From Acidimicrobiaceae bacterium (GTDB taxonomy: Bacteria; Actinomycetota; Acidimicrobiia; Acidimicrobiales; RAAP-2), in contig PMTF01000026.1 of NCBI GenBank assembly GCA_003167415.1, forward strand, positions 1 to 64,000: DNA of 64,000 nucleotides, written 5' to 3'. The notes under the pieces were generated by a model, which saw only the letters and a list, made by a program, of their open reading frames with translations, did no database searches and was not told the DNA's origin. This document shows positions 46,523 through 55,093 of this stretch, one piece after another. Both the position numbers and the translations under genes were made by a program. Position 1 is the first letter of the stretch. The number at the start of each line of letters is the position of its first letter.

Positions 46523-47692
46523 GTGAGCGACGGGCGGCGCGACGTTCGGGCCTACCACGAAGTCCTGGAACACCTTGGTGAAGCGAACTCTCGAGCGCTC
46601 CTCGCGACCCCGGCGTTGGTGTGCGACCTAGGACTGTTGCGTTCGAATATCGAACGAATGGCCAGCCTCGCCCGCGATGCCGACGTCGCGCTGCGCCCGC
46701 ACGTGAAGTCACACAAGTCGGCCTTCATCGCCGAACAACAACTCCGGGCCGGCGCCGTGGGTCTCTCCTTCGCCAAGATGGGTGAGGCCGAGGCGATCGT
46801 GGAGCGACTCAAAGTCGACGGCGACTTCACCGCGGTATCGGTGTTACTCACCTCACCCCTCGTCGGACGACCCTCCGGCGAACGCGCGGCGGCCCTGGCC
46901 GCCCGGTGTGACCTCATCGTCGTGGTCGATCACTGCGACGGCGTGGACGAATTGGAGGCCGCCGCGATGGCCTCCGAGACGACGATCTCGGTGCTCTGCG
47001 ACGTGGACGTCGGCCTCGGTCGAACGGGCGTCGTCGGAGCGGCCGAGGCACTCGCGGTCGTCGAACGAGTGCACGCGGCCACACGGTTGCGATTCAAAGG
47101 CGTCCAAGGTTACGGCGGACACTTGCAACACATTGCCGGTCGCGAACATCGCCGCGAGGCGACGATCGCCTCGACCACGCGGCTCGGCGCGGTGATCGAG
47201 GCTCTCGAGTCGGCCGGCGTCGCCGTGGCGATTCGAAGCGGTGGAGGCACGGGAACCATGGGCCTCGACGTCGAGATCGGCCTACTCAACGAACTGCAAC
47301 CCGGGAGCTACGTCTTCATGGACCGCGAGTACCGCGACGCGTTGGGCGAAGACCCCGAAGGTCGCTTCGCGCAGAGCCTCACGTTGCTCACGTCCGTTAT
47401 CTCGGTGAATCACGAGGACTACGTGACCGTCGACGCCGGACTGAAGTCCATGGCCACCGACGCGGGCCTCCCCACGGTCCTCGGTCATGAGCCAAAGGCG
47501 ACGTATCAGTTCTTCGGCGACGAGCAGGGAATGGTGACCTATCCGGGTCACTCGTTGCGTCGGGGCGAACGGCTCGAACTCGTGCCCCCGCACTGTGATC
47601 CGACGGTCGATCGTTACGACGTCGTATGGCTCGTGCACGACGACGTGGTGGTCGACGTCATCGACATCACCGCCCGCGGACGATCGCAGTAG
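46523..47692 (+). CDS. DSD1-family PLP enzyme (D-threonine aldolase / D-serine dehydratase-like)
   Basis: A 389-residue fold III PLP enzyme. The PLP lysine sits in LRPHVKSHKS, after the TPALVCDLGLLRSNI start typical of the alanine racemase superfamily. YGGHLQHIAG and RSGGGTGTMG follow in the barrel, and the metal site His-Cys is PPHCDPTVDRYD near the C terminus. It probably cleaves or deaminates D-amino acids; the exact reaction is open. The GTG start has GGAG nearby. Two hairpins lie between it and the next gene. Confidence 0.87.
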   Translation: MSDGRRDVRAYHEVLEHLGEANSRALLATPALVCDLGLLRSNIERMASLARDADVALRPHVKSHKSAFIAEQQLRAGAVGLSFAKMGEAEAIVERLKVDGDFTAVSVLLTSPLVGRPSGERAAALAARCDLIVVVDHCDGVDELEAAAMASETTISVLCDVDVGLGRTGVVGAAEALAVVERVHAATRLRFKGVQGYGGHLQHIAGREHRREATIASTTRLGAVIEALESAGVAVAIRSGGGTGTMGLDVEIGLLNELQPGSYVFMDREYRDALGEDPEGRFAQSLTLLTSVISVNHEDYVTVDAGLKSMATDAGLPTVLGHEPKATYQFFGDEQGMVTYPGHSLRRGERLELVPPHCDPTVDRYDVVWLVHDDVVVDVIDITARGRSQ

Positions 47693-47724
47693 ATTGAACT
47701 TTTGGCAAAGGCCCTTCATTGCAG

Positions 47725-47821
47725 CGATGTAGCGCCCCGTGGCGTACATCGGCACGTGAGGTCACTACGCTTTGAAGTGAAGTACTTCGGGACCGAAACG
47801 CCCAAGAAGGTCGTTTGGTCC
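47725..47821 (+). promoter_or_regulatory. Two strong inverted repeats upstream of the GH15 gene
   Basis: Hairpin A pairs 47725-47736 with 47741-47751 through a 4-base loop and one bulge. Hairpin B pairs 47790-47800 with 47812-47821 (10 bp, one bulged G, 11-base loop). Neither has a T-run. A may terminate the DSD1-like gene; B may be an operator or leader structure of the GH15-otsA genes. Confidence 0.4.
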
Positions 47822-47882
47822 ACAACGAGCTCGTCGTCGCTCAGAGATCATCGGGCGAAACGGGAATGAGTGGGACACGACA

Positions 47883-50036
47883 ATGGCACCAACTCGACAT
47901 TCCAGTTCATCCAGTGGCCACGACGGCACTCATTCACTCGACCCGCCCGCCGTGCTGGGATTTCGTTCACTGAAGGATCAGGGTTCGCAGCCCTTCCCGA
48001 CGCCCGAGGCGCTCGAGGCAATCTTTCCACCGATTGGCGACTACGCGTTCCTTTCGGACTGTGAGAACACCCTCCTCGTCGCACCGACCGGTTCAATCGA
48101 GTGGATGTGCTTGCCCAAACCACACGACCCGAGTCTTTTCGGCACGATCCTCGACCGTTCGGCCGGATCGTTCCGCCTCGCGCCAGTGGAAAGTTCGGTA
48201 CCAGCCCACCGACAGTACTTGCCCGGAACGATGGTGCTCGCCACGACGTGGCAGACACGCAGTGGCTGGCTCGAAGTCAACGACTTCCTCGCCATCGGAC
48301 CGTGGTACCGAACGGGTGAACGTTCGACGATGCAACGACGTACGCCCGGCGACTCCGACGCGCGCCACGTGCTGGTTCGAACGGCGAAGTGTCTACACGG
48401 CAGTGTCGACGTCATGCTCAACTGCGAGCCGTCGTTCAATTACGGTCGCGTGGACGCCGAGTGGGAGTACTCGGGTTCCTCCTACGACCATGTCTTGACG
48501 ACCAATCAGGACTACAGCCGAATCACCGTCACCGGCGACATGCGTTTCGGTATCGAGGGTCGCGCAATCCGCGCACGTCACCGATTGATCGAGGGTGAAT
48601 CGTGCTTCGTGGTCATGAGCTGGACCGACGCGCCGCTGCCCACCACTCAAGAAGAGGTCAATCTCTTTAAGAGCGAGACCGCGCGCTTCTGGCGCGGCTG
48701 GATCGACGGTGGTCAGTTTCCGGACCACCCGTGGCGAGAGTTATTGCAGCGTAGCGCTCTGACTCTAAAAGGGCTCTCCTACGCCCCGACCGGCGCGTTA
48801 CTGGCGGCGCCGACGACCTCACTGCCAGAGAATCTCGGTGGCTCGCGCAACTGGGACTATCGCTACACCTGGATCCGCGATACCGCCTTCGCACTTCGAG
48901 CACTGCACGGGCTCGGTTTCCATACCGAAGCCGACGACTTTCTCGCCTTCCTCGGCGACGTCCTCGAGCCGCTGCGCGTCGACACGACCGCGGCCGGCAC
49001 CCGGGCCCGTCGCAATCTCCAGGTGCTCTATCCCGTGGACGGTGGCGAGTCGCCGGTCGAAGTGGAACTCGATCACCTGACGGGTTACGTCTGGAGTCGA
49101 CCGGCGCGCGTCGGCAACGGAGCCTACAACCAGACGCAGTTCGACATTCTGGGCGGGGTCGTGGACTGCATTTATGAGCACACACGATCGCGCGACGCCC
49201 TGAGTGAGCGTTCGTGGCGCATCGTCGTGCAGGCCGTGGAAACCGCGATGCAGTGCTGGCGCGAACCGGACCGCGGTATCTGGGAAGTGCGCGGCGATCC
49301 CCAGCACTTCACCTATTCGAAAGTGATGTGCTGGGCGGCAGTCGAGCGCGGAGCCCGACTCGCGTCGCTGCGAGGCGAGAAGGTCCGCGCCGAAAAGTGG
49401 TTGAACGAGGCGCAAGTAATTCACGACGACATCTGCGCCAACGCGGTGGGGCAACGCGGATGCTTCACCCAGTACTACGGCAGCGACGAGCTCGATGCCT
49501 CGCTCCTCGTCTTGCCGATGCTCGGCTTCTTGCCGGCCAACGACGAACGGATACGCGCGACGGTCTTCGCTATCGCCGACGACCTCACCGACGGGCCCTT
49601 CGTCTTTCGCTACCGACCGGAGAAGACCGACGACGGCTTCGACGGTGAGGGCGAAGGCAGTTTCACGGTCTGTTCCTTTTGGCTGGTCTCGGCGCTGGTC
49701 GCGATTGGCGAACTCGACAGCGCCCGCACGCACTGCGAGAAGCTGATCGGCGCCGCCAGCGCGCTGGGTCTCTACGCCGAAGAGCTCGATCCCACGACCG
49801 AACGCCACCTCGGCAACTTCCCGCAGGCGTTGACGCACTTGGCGCTCATCAACGCCATCATGAGCGTGATCAGCGTCGAAGCACGCGAGGGCGAGGCGTC
49901 CACCGGCAACGCGCATTCCCACAGCTGGTGGAACGCGGGCAAGGTGAACAACGCCAACACGATCGCCACGAAAGAGATCTGGACCGAGAGCACCGGATCG
50001 GTCGAGGTGATCAAGAAGGAAAAACCGGCTCCTTAG
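47883..50036 (+). CDS. Glycoside hydrolase family 15 (trehalase/glucoamylase-like)
   Basis: A 717-residue (alpha/alpha)6-barrel enzyme preceded by a beta-sandwich domain (about 50-270). GDYAFLSDCENTLLVAPTGSIEWMCLP opens the fold. RNWDYRYTWIRDT carries the subsite Asp, DRGIWEVRG the general acid Glu, and AEELDPTTERHLGNFPQALTHLALINA the general base Glu. Mycobacterial trehalase belongs to this family, and otsA follows 191 bp downstream, so trehalose is the likeliest substrate; glucan hydrolysis is the alternative. No signal peptide is seen. Confidence 0.88.
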   Translation: MAPTRHSSSSSGHDGTHSLDPPAVLGFRSLKDQGSQPFPTPEALEAIFPPIGDYAFLSDCENTLLVAPTGSIEWMCLPKPHDPSLFGTILDRSAGSFRLAPVESSVPAHRQYLPGTMVLATTWQTRSGWLEVNDFLAIGPWYRTGERSTMQRRTPGDSDARHVLVRTAKCLHGSVDVMLNCEPSFNYGRVDAEWEYSGSSYDHVLTTNQDYSRITVTGDMRFGIEGRAIRARHRLIEGESCFVVMSWTDAPLPTTQEEVNLFKSETARFWRGWIDGGQFPDHPWRELLQRSALTLKGLSYAPTGALLAAPTTSLPENLGGSRNWDYRYTWIRDTAFALRALHGLGFHTEADDFLAFLGDVLEPLRVDTTAAGTRARRNLQVLYPVDGGESPVEVELDHLTGYVWSRPARVGNGAYNQTQFDILGGVVDCIYEHTRSRDALSERSWRIVVQAVETAMQCWREPDRGIWEVRGDPQHFTYSKVMCWAAVERGARLASLRGEKVRAEKWLNEAQVIHDDICANAVGQRGCFTQYYGSDELDASLLVLPMLGFLPANDERIRATVFAIADDLTDGPFVFRYRPEKTDDGFDGEGEGSFTVCSFWLVSALVAIGELDSARTHCEKLIGAASALGLYAEELDPTTERHLGNFPQALTHLALINAIMSVISVEAREGEASTGNAHSHSWWNAGKVNNANTIATKEIWTESTGSVEVIKKEKPAP

Positions 50037-50227
50037 GGCAAATTTATTCCCTTCCCGAAATTTTCTTCGATGCGACACGGAAACACTCCATACACTGAGC
50101 GCAGTTGGTAGAACCAAAAAGAATCGCAGCAAGTGCAGCGGTACACGTCAAGGGCACGTGTATCGCCAGAGGTTCCGGCCCGTGCGAGAAAGAGAGGTTC
50201 AACCTAGGCTCCGACCAGGTACCGCCC

Positions 50228-51691
50228 ATGACCGAACACTCCTTCACCCAAATCGGATCGGTAGAGCCGAACATCCCCGAGGACCCCTTCGACGATCCCT
50301 CGTATGAACCGGCCGACTTCGTCGTCGTCGCCAATCGACTGCCCCTGAGTCACGCGGGCACGCCGGGTGACGACGGGTGGCTCCCCAGTCCGGGCGGACT
50401 GGTTTCGGCCCTGACGTCGGTGCTGCAGAACCGCCAGGGACTCTGGATCGGCTGGCCCGGAACGTCGCTCGATGAGGCGCCGCCCTCCACCTACGAAGGC
50501 ATCCGGCTGAAGACGGTGGCGATCACCGCCGAGGAGTACGAAGAGTTCTACCTCGGCTTCTCCAACGCCACCATCTGGCCGCTCTATCACGACGCCATTC
50601 GCTCGCCGTCGTTCCATCGCACGTGGTGGCACACCTACCGCGAAGTGAATATGCGCTTCGCGACCATCGTCGCCGAGAACGTCGCCCCGGGGGGCACGGT
50701 GTGGGTCCACGACTATCAACTGCAACTGGTCCCCCAGATGTTGCGCCAACTTCGTCCGGACGTCCACATCGGATTCTTCCTGCACATTCCGTTTCCCCCG
50801 AGCGAACTGTTCATGCAGTTGCCGTGGCGACGTGAGATTCTGGCCGGACTCCTCGGCGCCGACCTGTTGGGATTCCAATTGCACTCTTCGGCCTCCAACT
50901 TCTCTCGCCTGGCGCGCCGATTGACTTCGGCGACCGGCACGGACTCGGGACTGGACTTCGAAGGTCGCGCCATCCGCGTCGGCTCCTTCCCCATCTCGGT
51001 CGACTGCGACCAGATCGTGGAACTCGCGGCCGACCCCAAGGTTCGCGCCCGGGCGCGCGAGATTCGCCAGGGCCTGGGCGATCCCGAGTTTTTGTTACTG
51101 GGCGTCGACCGACTCGACTACACCAAGGGAATACAGCAGCGCATCAAGGCGGTGGCCGAGATGCTCGACGACGGCCTCCTGAGTGCCGAACGCCAAGTGA
51201 TGATCCAAATCGCGGTGCCCAGTCGCGAATCTGACGCCCACTACGAACAAGAACGCCAGGGCCTGGAGCGCGCCGTGAGTGAGGTCAATGGCGAGCACGG
51301 CCTCGTGGGACACCCCGCGATTCACTACCTTCACAAAAATTTGCCCTTCGCCGAACTGATCGCGCTCTACCTGGCCGCGGACATCATGATGGTCACGCCG
51401 TTCAAGGACGGCATGAACCTCGTCGCCAAGGAGTACGTGATGTGCCGAGGCGACCTGACGGGCAAACTGATCCTGAGTGAGTTCGCCGGAGCGGCCACCG
51501 AGCTACGTGGCGCCTACATGGTGAACCCGCACGACACCGACGGCATCAAAGAAGCCATCCTCCTGGCCATGAACGCCGGTCCCAAGGAGACCCGCGACCG
51601 AATGTCGCGCATGCGCCGCATGATCTTTCGCCGCAACGTCTACGACTGGGCCAGGGCCTTCCTCGCCGCGTTGGCGCTCACCGCGCAGTAG
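50228..51691 (+). CDS. otsA: Alpha,alpha-trehalose-phosphate synthase (GT20)
   Basis: A 487-residue glycosyltransferase making trehalose-6-phosphate from UDP/ADP-glucose and glucose-6-phosphate. Motifs: [56 protein letters not shown] (Arg/Lys that bind the phosphate), and [13 protein letters not shown] with the later LSEFAGAA. No OtsB phosphatase domain is fused. ATG at 50228 is chosen because the 41 residues before it are not part of the family. Together with the GH15 gene it could form a make-and-break trehalose cycle. Confidence 0.95.
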   Translation: MTEHSFTQIGSVEPNIPEDPFDDPSYEPADFVVVANRLPLSHAGTPGDDGWLPSPGGLVSALTSVLQNRQGLWIGWPGTSLDEAPPSTYEGIRLKTVAITAEEYEEFYLGFSNATIWPLYHDAIRSPSFHRTWWHTYREVNMRFATIVAENVAPGGTVWVHDYQLQLVPQMLRQLRPDVHIGFFLHIPFPPSELFMQLPWRREILAGLLGADLLGFQLHSSASNFSRLARRLTSATGTDSGLDFEGRAIRVGSFPISVDCDQIVELAADPKVRARAREIRQGLGDPEFLLLGVDRLDYTKGIQQRIKAVAEMLDDGLLSAERQVMIQIAVPSRESDAHYEQERQGLERAVSEVNGEHGLVGHPAIHYLHKNLPFAELIALYLAADIMMVTPFKDGMNLVAKEYVMCRGDLTGKLILSEFAGAATELRGAYMVNPHDTDGIKEAILLAMNAGPKETRDRMSRMRRMIFRRNVYDWARAFLAALALTAQ

Positions 51692-51736
51692 TCCCGTTTC
51701 GTCCGACGGGTAGTTCGTCGATTCGCGAAAGTACTT

Positions 51737-52516
51737 TTAGAGCTCGTCGATCAAGTCGGCGACCGAGTCCACGATTCGTGACGGCTGGAAGGGATAACGA
51801 TTCACTTCTTCGGCGCGCGCGACCCCCGAGAGGACGAGAATCGTACCGAGTCCCGCCTCGGCTCCGGCCTGAATGTCGGTATCCATGCGATCGCCGATCA
51901 TGATGGTCGATTTCGAGTGAGCGTCGAGGATGTTGAGGCCCTCGCGGATCATGACCGGGTTGGGCTTGCCGACGAAGTACGGCGCGACGCCGGTCGCGCT
52001 CTCGATCATCGCCGCGAGCGCCCCGCAACCGGGCAGTGAACCGTGAGGCGACTGACCGGTCGGTTCGGGATTGGTCGCTACGAAGTGCGCACCCTTCTCG
52101 ATGAGCCGCACAGCCGTCGTCATCTCTTCGAAGGAGTAGTCCTGGGTCTCACCGAGCACGACGTAGTCCGGCGCGCGCTCGTCCGGTCGGTACCCGACGT
52201 CGTGAATCGCCTCGTGCAGGCTCGCCTGACCGATGACGTAGGCCGTCCCGAACGGTCGCTGGGTGTGCACGAATTTCGCCGTCGCCAAGGACGACGTCCA
52301 CAAGTGGCTCTCTTCGACGTTCAGTCCCATCTCCGAGAGCTCGAGGCGTATCTCACGGGGCGTGAAGAGCGAGTTGTTGGTCAGGATCAGGTACGGCCGA
52401 CCGGTGGAGCGCAAGCGATCCAAGAACTTGTCGGCCCCCGGAATCATGGAGCCATCTCGGATCAGTACGCCGTCCATGTCGCAGAGCCAACTTTCGGCCC
52501 GAGAGATTAAGTCCAT
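51737..52516 (-). CDS. HAD-IIA family phosphatase (NagD-like)
   Basis: A 259-residue HAD hydrolase. Motif I is LCDMDGVLI with the two catalytic Asp; motif II is LTNNS; the C2 cap contains the segment VVLGETQDYSFEEM and FVATNPEPT; motif III is KPNPVM and motif IV is IGDRMDTDIQAG. NagD-like enzymes act on nucleotides or sugar phosphates. It converges on otsA. No trehalose-6-phosphate phosphatase is seen otherwise, but HAD-IIA is a different branch from OtsB, so the role is not assigned. Confidence 0.92.
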   Translation of the reverse strand: MDLISRAESWLCDMDGVLIRDGSMIPGADKFLDRLRSTGRPYLILTNNSLFTPREIRLELSEMGLNVEESHLWTSSLATAKFVHTQRPFGTAYVIGQASLHEAIHDVGYRPDERAPDYVVLGETQDYSFEEMTTAVRLIEKGAHFVATNPEPTGQSPHGSLPGCGALAAMIESATGVAPYFVGKPNPVMIREGLNILDAHSKSTIMIGDRMDTDIQAGAEAGLGTILVLSGVARAEEVNRYPFQPSRIVDSVADLIDEL

Positions 52517-52798
52517 CTATCCAGTATGGACGATTGGCATGTAAACCTTGCACGCGCGCGGGCCCAAATCGCCCCCAATTCATGAAGTTCGCACCTGAAT
52601 GTCACGTGCGCGACTACGAACTCGTGAATGTTGACGTTCCGTCCATGATCGAGCCCCCTGTTCATCACGAACCGGCCGCGTCACGGGTGCTTGAATACAC
52701 GACGACTATCTGCGTAGGATGCGACCAGCAGTATGGCGGACACATCGACGAGTAGTCGTCTCAAGCTGAGGTGTGGCCATTCAATAAGGGGGAGATTG

Positions 52799-53305
52799 AT
52801 GCACGCACGTACCACTATCGGGAGACTGCAACGAGCGACGTCGTGGCGAACGAGGTGCGCCGCCGGCGCGTCACTCGTCGTGGTCCTCTCACTCGCCACA
52901 CTGGTGTCGAGTGCGACGCCGTCCTTTGCGAGTACCCATATGAAGTTCGCAAATAGTTCGAATTACTGCAAGTTGCTGACGGCCTACGACAAGAAGCAGA
53001 CCGCCGCAAACAAGGCCCTCGAGACGCCGGGCGCCGCGAAGGCCGCGATGGAATTGGCGTTCAAGAATCTGAAGCCCGAGGAGGCCCTCGTCCTGGGCGT
53101 CGCCCCTTCGTCACTGCAGAGCAGCTATAAGTTGGTCTTCAAAGACGTCAACCTCCTTTACGCGGACCTGTCGAAGGCGAACTTCAACTTCTTGAAGCTC
53201 ACCAAGGCTCAGATCGCCGGTTTCGAGGCTCTGGCCAAGACGATGAGTGGCGCGTCGAACAAGATCACGGCCTATAACAAGAACGTCTGCGGCGTCAAGG
53301 GCTAG
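52799..53305 (+). CDS. Small secreted protein, unknown function
   Basis: A 168-residue precursor. The basic start (HARTTIGRLQRATSWRTR) and the hydrophobic core LVVVLSLATLVSSATPSFAS form a signal peptide with a likely cut after SFA. The mature part is helical and Lys/Ala-rich, with two Cys (NYCKLL near the start, NVCGVKG at the end) that could form a disulfide. GGGGGAG precedes the ATG, which rules out the longer frame. I do not recognise the family. Confidence 0.8.
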   Translation: MHARTTIGRLQRATSWRTRCAAGASLVVVLSLATLVSSATPSFASTHMKFANSSNYCKLLTAYDKKQTAANKALETPGAAKAAMELAFKNLKPEEALVLGVAPSSLQSSYKLVFKDVNLLYADLSKANFNFLKLTKAQIAGFEALAKTMSGASNKITAYNKNVCGVKG

Positions 53306-53374
53306 CTACCTCCGCCAGTTGTTGACGAGACGACGCAGAATCGCGAGCGTCAACGTCACGCTGGCCTGGCACCG

Positions 53375-53839
53375 TTAGCTTCCAAGGCACTCCGGCAGGA
53401 GGGCCAACGCTTCGTCGAGGCTGAGTAATGCGGCGTCACGCAACGTGGTGTCCGGAACCCAGAGCGGATACTCGACTTCAAAGGAGCGATGGGCGCCGCT
53501 CGCGGTGTGCTCGCTATGAATCACCGAGAGATTCGAAACACCCAAGAACTCGCCCGCACGCACGATGCTCGGCCAGACGCGACGGTGCAACAACGTCACC
53601 TTGTGGTTGATGAGCCGCGTCGACACGATGTCGGGCGAATCGTCGAGAATGTTCATAATCGCGTAAATCTCTTTTCCCGCCGGATGGCCCCACCAGCTGC
53701 CCCGTATTGGTTCGCCGGCGATGTACTGCGCCACGTTGGGCACCGGACCGCGGGCCGATTGCAGCACCACCCCGTGTTCGCGAATCCAGTCCAATGTCGA
53801 ATCAGCTTGTTCGCGCCACTGATCACTCACGCCGGTCAC
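53375..53839 (-). CDS. Conserved hypothetical protein
   Basis: A 154-residue protein with GPVPNVAQYIAGEPIRGSWWGHPAG and TLLHRRVWPSIVR, blocks I remember from actinobacterial hypothetical proteins without assigned function. The conserved Trp-Trp-Gly-His suggests a binding or enzymatic site. The GTG start directly follows the TAA of the desaturase-like gene, so the two form an operon. Confidence 0.8.
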   Translation of the reverse strand: MTGVSDQWREQADSTLDWIREHGVVLQSARGPVPNVAQYIAGEPIRGSWWGHPAGKEIYAIMNILDDSPDIVSTRLINHKVTLLHRRVWPSIVRAGEFLGVSNLSVIHSEHTASGAHRSFEVEYPLWVPDTTLRDAALLSLDEALALLPECLGS

Positions 53840-54754
53840 TTAGTCGGCCGATCGCCATCCCGGGTGACCGAGTACGTAGCGCACGCGTTCGCGCGTCGTC
53901 CTCGCGGAGCGTACGTCACGAATAATGTCGCCGAACTCGAGATAGCCGATGCTGACCGGGCTATACGTGTCGATGTTCTTCGTGAGGCCGTAACGAACGC
54001 GGCGAACCTCTTTTTCGAAGGTTCCGAAGAGTCGGTCCCAGACGATCAATATGCCGCCGTAGTTCTTGTCGAGGTACTGACGGTTCGTACCGTGGTGGAC
54101 CCGGTGGTGCGACGGCGTGTTGAAGACCAACTCAATCGACGCGGGGAGTCGGTCAATCGCCTCGGTGTGGATCCAGAACTGATAGAGCAGATTGAGTTGC
54201 CCGGCTCGGTGCACCTTCTCGGGAGGGAAACCCAACAGCGGAAGGGGTGCGAACACCCAAAAAGTGAGGAACGGCGACCACGGCTGGCGAAGTGCCGTCG
54301 TCAGGTTGTAGCGCTCGCTGGAATGGTGCGAGACGTGATTGGCCCAGAGCAGTCGCACCTCGTGCATCCAGCGGTGATCCCAGTAGTAGCAGAAGTCCCA
54401 GAGCACCATCGCCGACGTCATCGAGCCGCGACGCGATCCCAGATTGGAGATGCGGTGGCGATAGAGGAACTCATCGACTCTGATGAGGGCCGGGGCGACG
54501 GCGAGCTGGACTGCGACGTTGCCCGCCAACATGGAGAGACTGGCCTTCGAGTCCTGAGCTTCGAAGCCCATCGGAACCAGGGGGTCAATGGGCAGGTGCG
54601 TGCCCGACAGCGTCTCGAAGTTGGCGTCGGCGAGATCGCCCAGCGTCCTTTTCTCCCGACTCTTGAGAGCGAGGTACTCGGCCCCGATGGCCAGGGCAAA
54701 GAAGGGGAACGACAGTTTGTCGATCAAATCGACTGTTCTTCCTTTAGGGGCCAT
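53840..54754 (-). CDS. Sterol desaturase / fatty-acid hydroxylase superfamily membrane di-iron protein
   Basis: A 304-residue membrane protein with three His boxes that bind two irons: DHRWMHE, NHVSHHSS and HHRVHHGTN. Hydrophobic segments lie near 15-30 and 130-165. The superfamily hydroxylates or desaturates lipids, including carotenoids, ether lipids (alkylglycerol monooxygenase) and sterols; the substrate is unknown here. An ether-lipid substrate is a possibility given the AGPS-like gene in the window, but they are 40 kb apart. ATG at 54754 is preferred over the 62-codon longer frame, whose extra part is Arg-rich and unlike the family. Confidence 0.87.
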   Translation of the reverse strand: MAPKGRTVDLIDKLSFPFFALAIGAEYLALKSREKRTLGDLADANFETLSGTHLPIDPLVPMGFEAQDSKASLSMLAGNVAVQLAVAPALIRVDEFLYRHRISNLGSRRGSMTSAMVLWDFCYYWDHRWMHEVRLLWANHVSHHSSERYNLTTALRQPWSPFLTFWVFAPLPLLGFPPEKVHRAGQLNLLYQFWIHTEAIDRLPASIELVFNTPSHHRVHHGTNRQYLDKNYGGILIVWDRLFGTFEKEVRRVRYGLTKNIDTYSPVSIGYLEFGDIIRDVRSARTTRERVRYVLGHPGWRSAD

Positions 54755-55093
54755 TGGTTTCAAGATAGTCGTGGGCCAATTGCGTTCGAGGGCGATACGC
54801 CTCCTCCGTTGCGTAGGAAATTCGCTCTCCGTTTTCACAATTGTCCCCTCGTCGAGTGGACATGGTGCTCGTCGATCACCGATGAAGAACCATCGCGTTG
54901 AACGCTCGTTCACCTCCGAACGCACCGAACACGAACTCACGCTGAAATGTTCAGCCTTGAATGTATACTTTTAGAATACATTCTCTGTAGCAATTGGGCC
55001 CCTGTTGAGACGACGTGGGCCCTGATTTGGCGTTTCTCATTTATTTTAATTCGAACGGTTCTTCCGAGAAATTAATGCAAGGGGGGTTGAACC
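54755..55093. other. 339-bp divergent intergenic region with an operator-like palindrome
   Basis: No gene seen. A perfect inverted repeat GAATGTAT-N9-ATACATTC occupies 54959-54983 and contains TATACT, a possible -10 box. A weak GGGCCC hairpin (54996-55001 with 55017-55022, 15-base loop) and an AT-rich stretch up to 55075 follow. No c-di-GMP riboswitch was recognised. Confidence 0.5.
54959..54983. promoter_or_regulatory. Palindromic operator candidate between the desaturase and GGDEF-EAL genes
   Basis: Arms of eight bases, GAATGTAT and ATACATTC, are perfect complements separated by nine bases. It is 111 bp before the GGDEF-EAL start and 205 bp before the desaturase start, so it could control either or both. 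Confidence 0.45.

Noticed and set aside
51737-52516. HAD phosphatase as OtsB
   Set aside because: Cap type and motifs are HAD-IIA (NagD-like), not the OtsB branch; position alone is not enough.
54996-55022. GGGCCC hairpin as terminator or c-di-GMP riboswitch
   Set aside because: Only 6 bp with a 15-base loop, no T-run, and none of the conserved GEMM riboswitch bases were seen.
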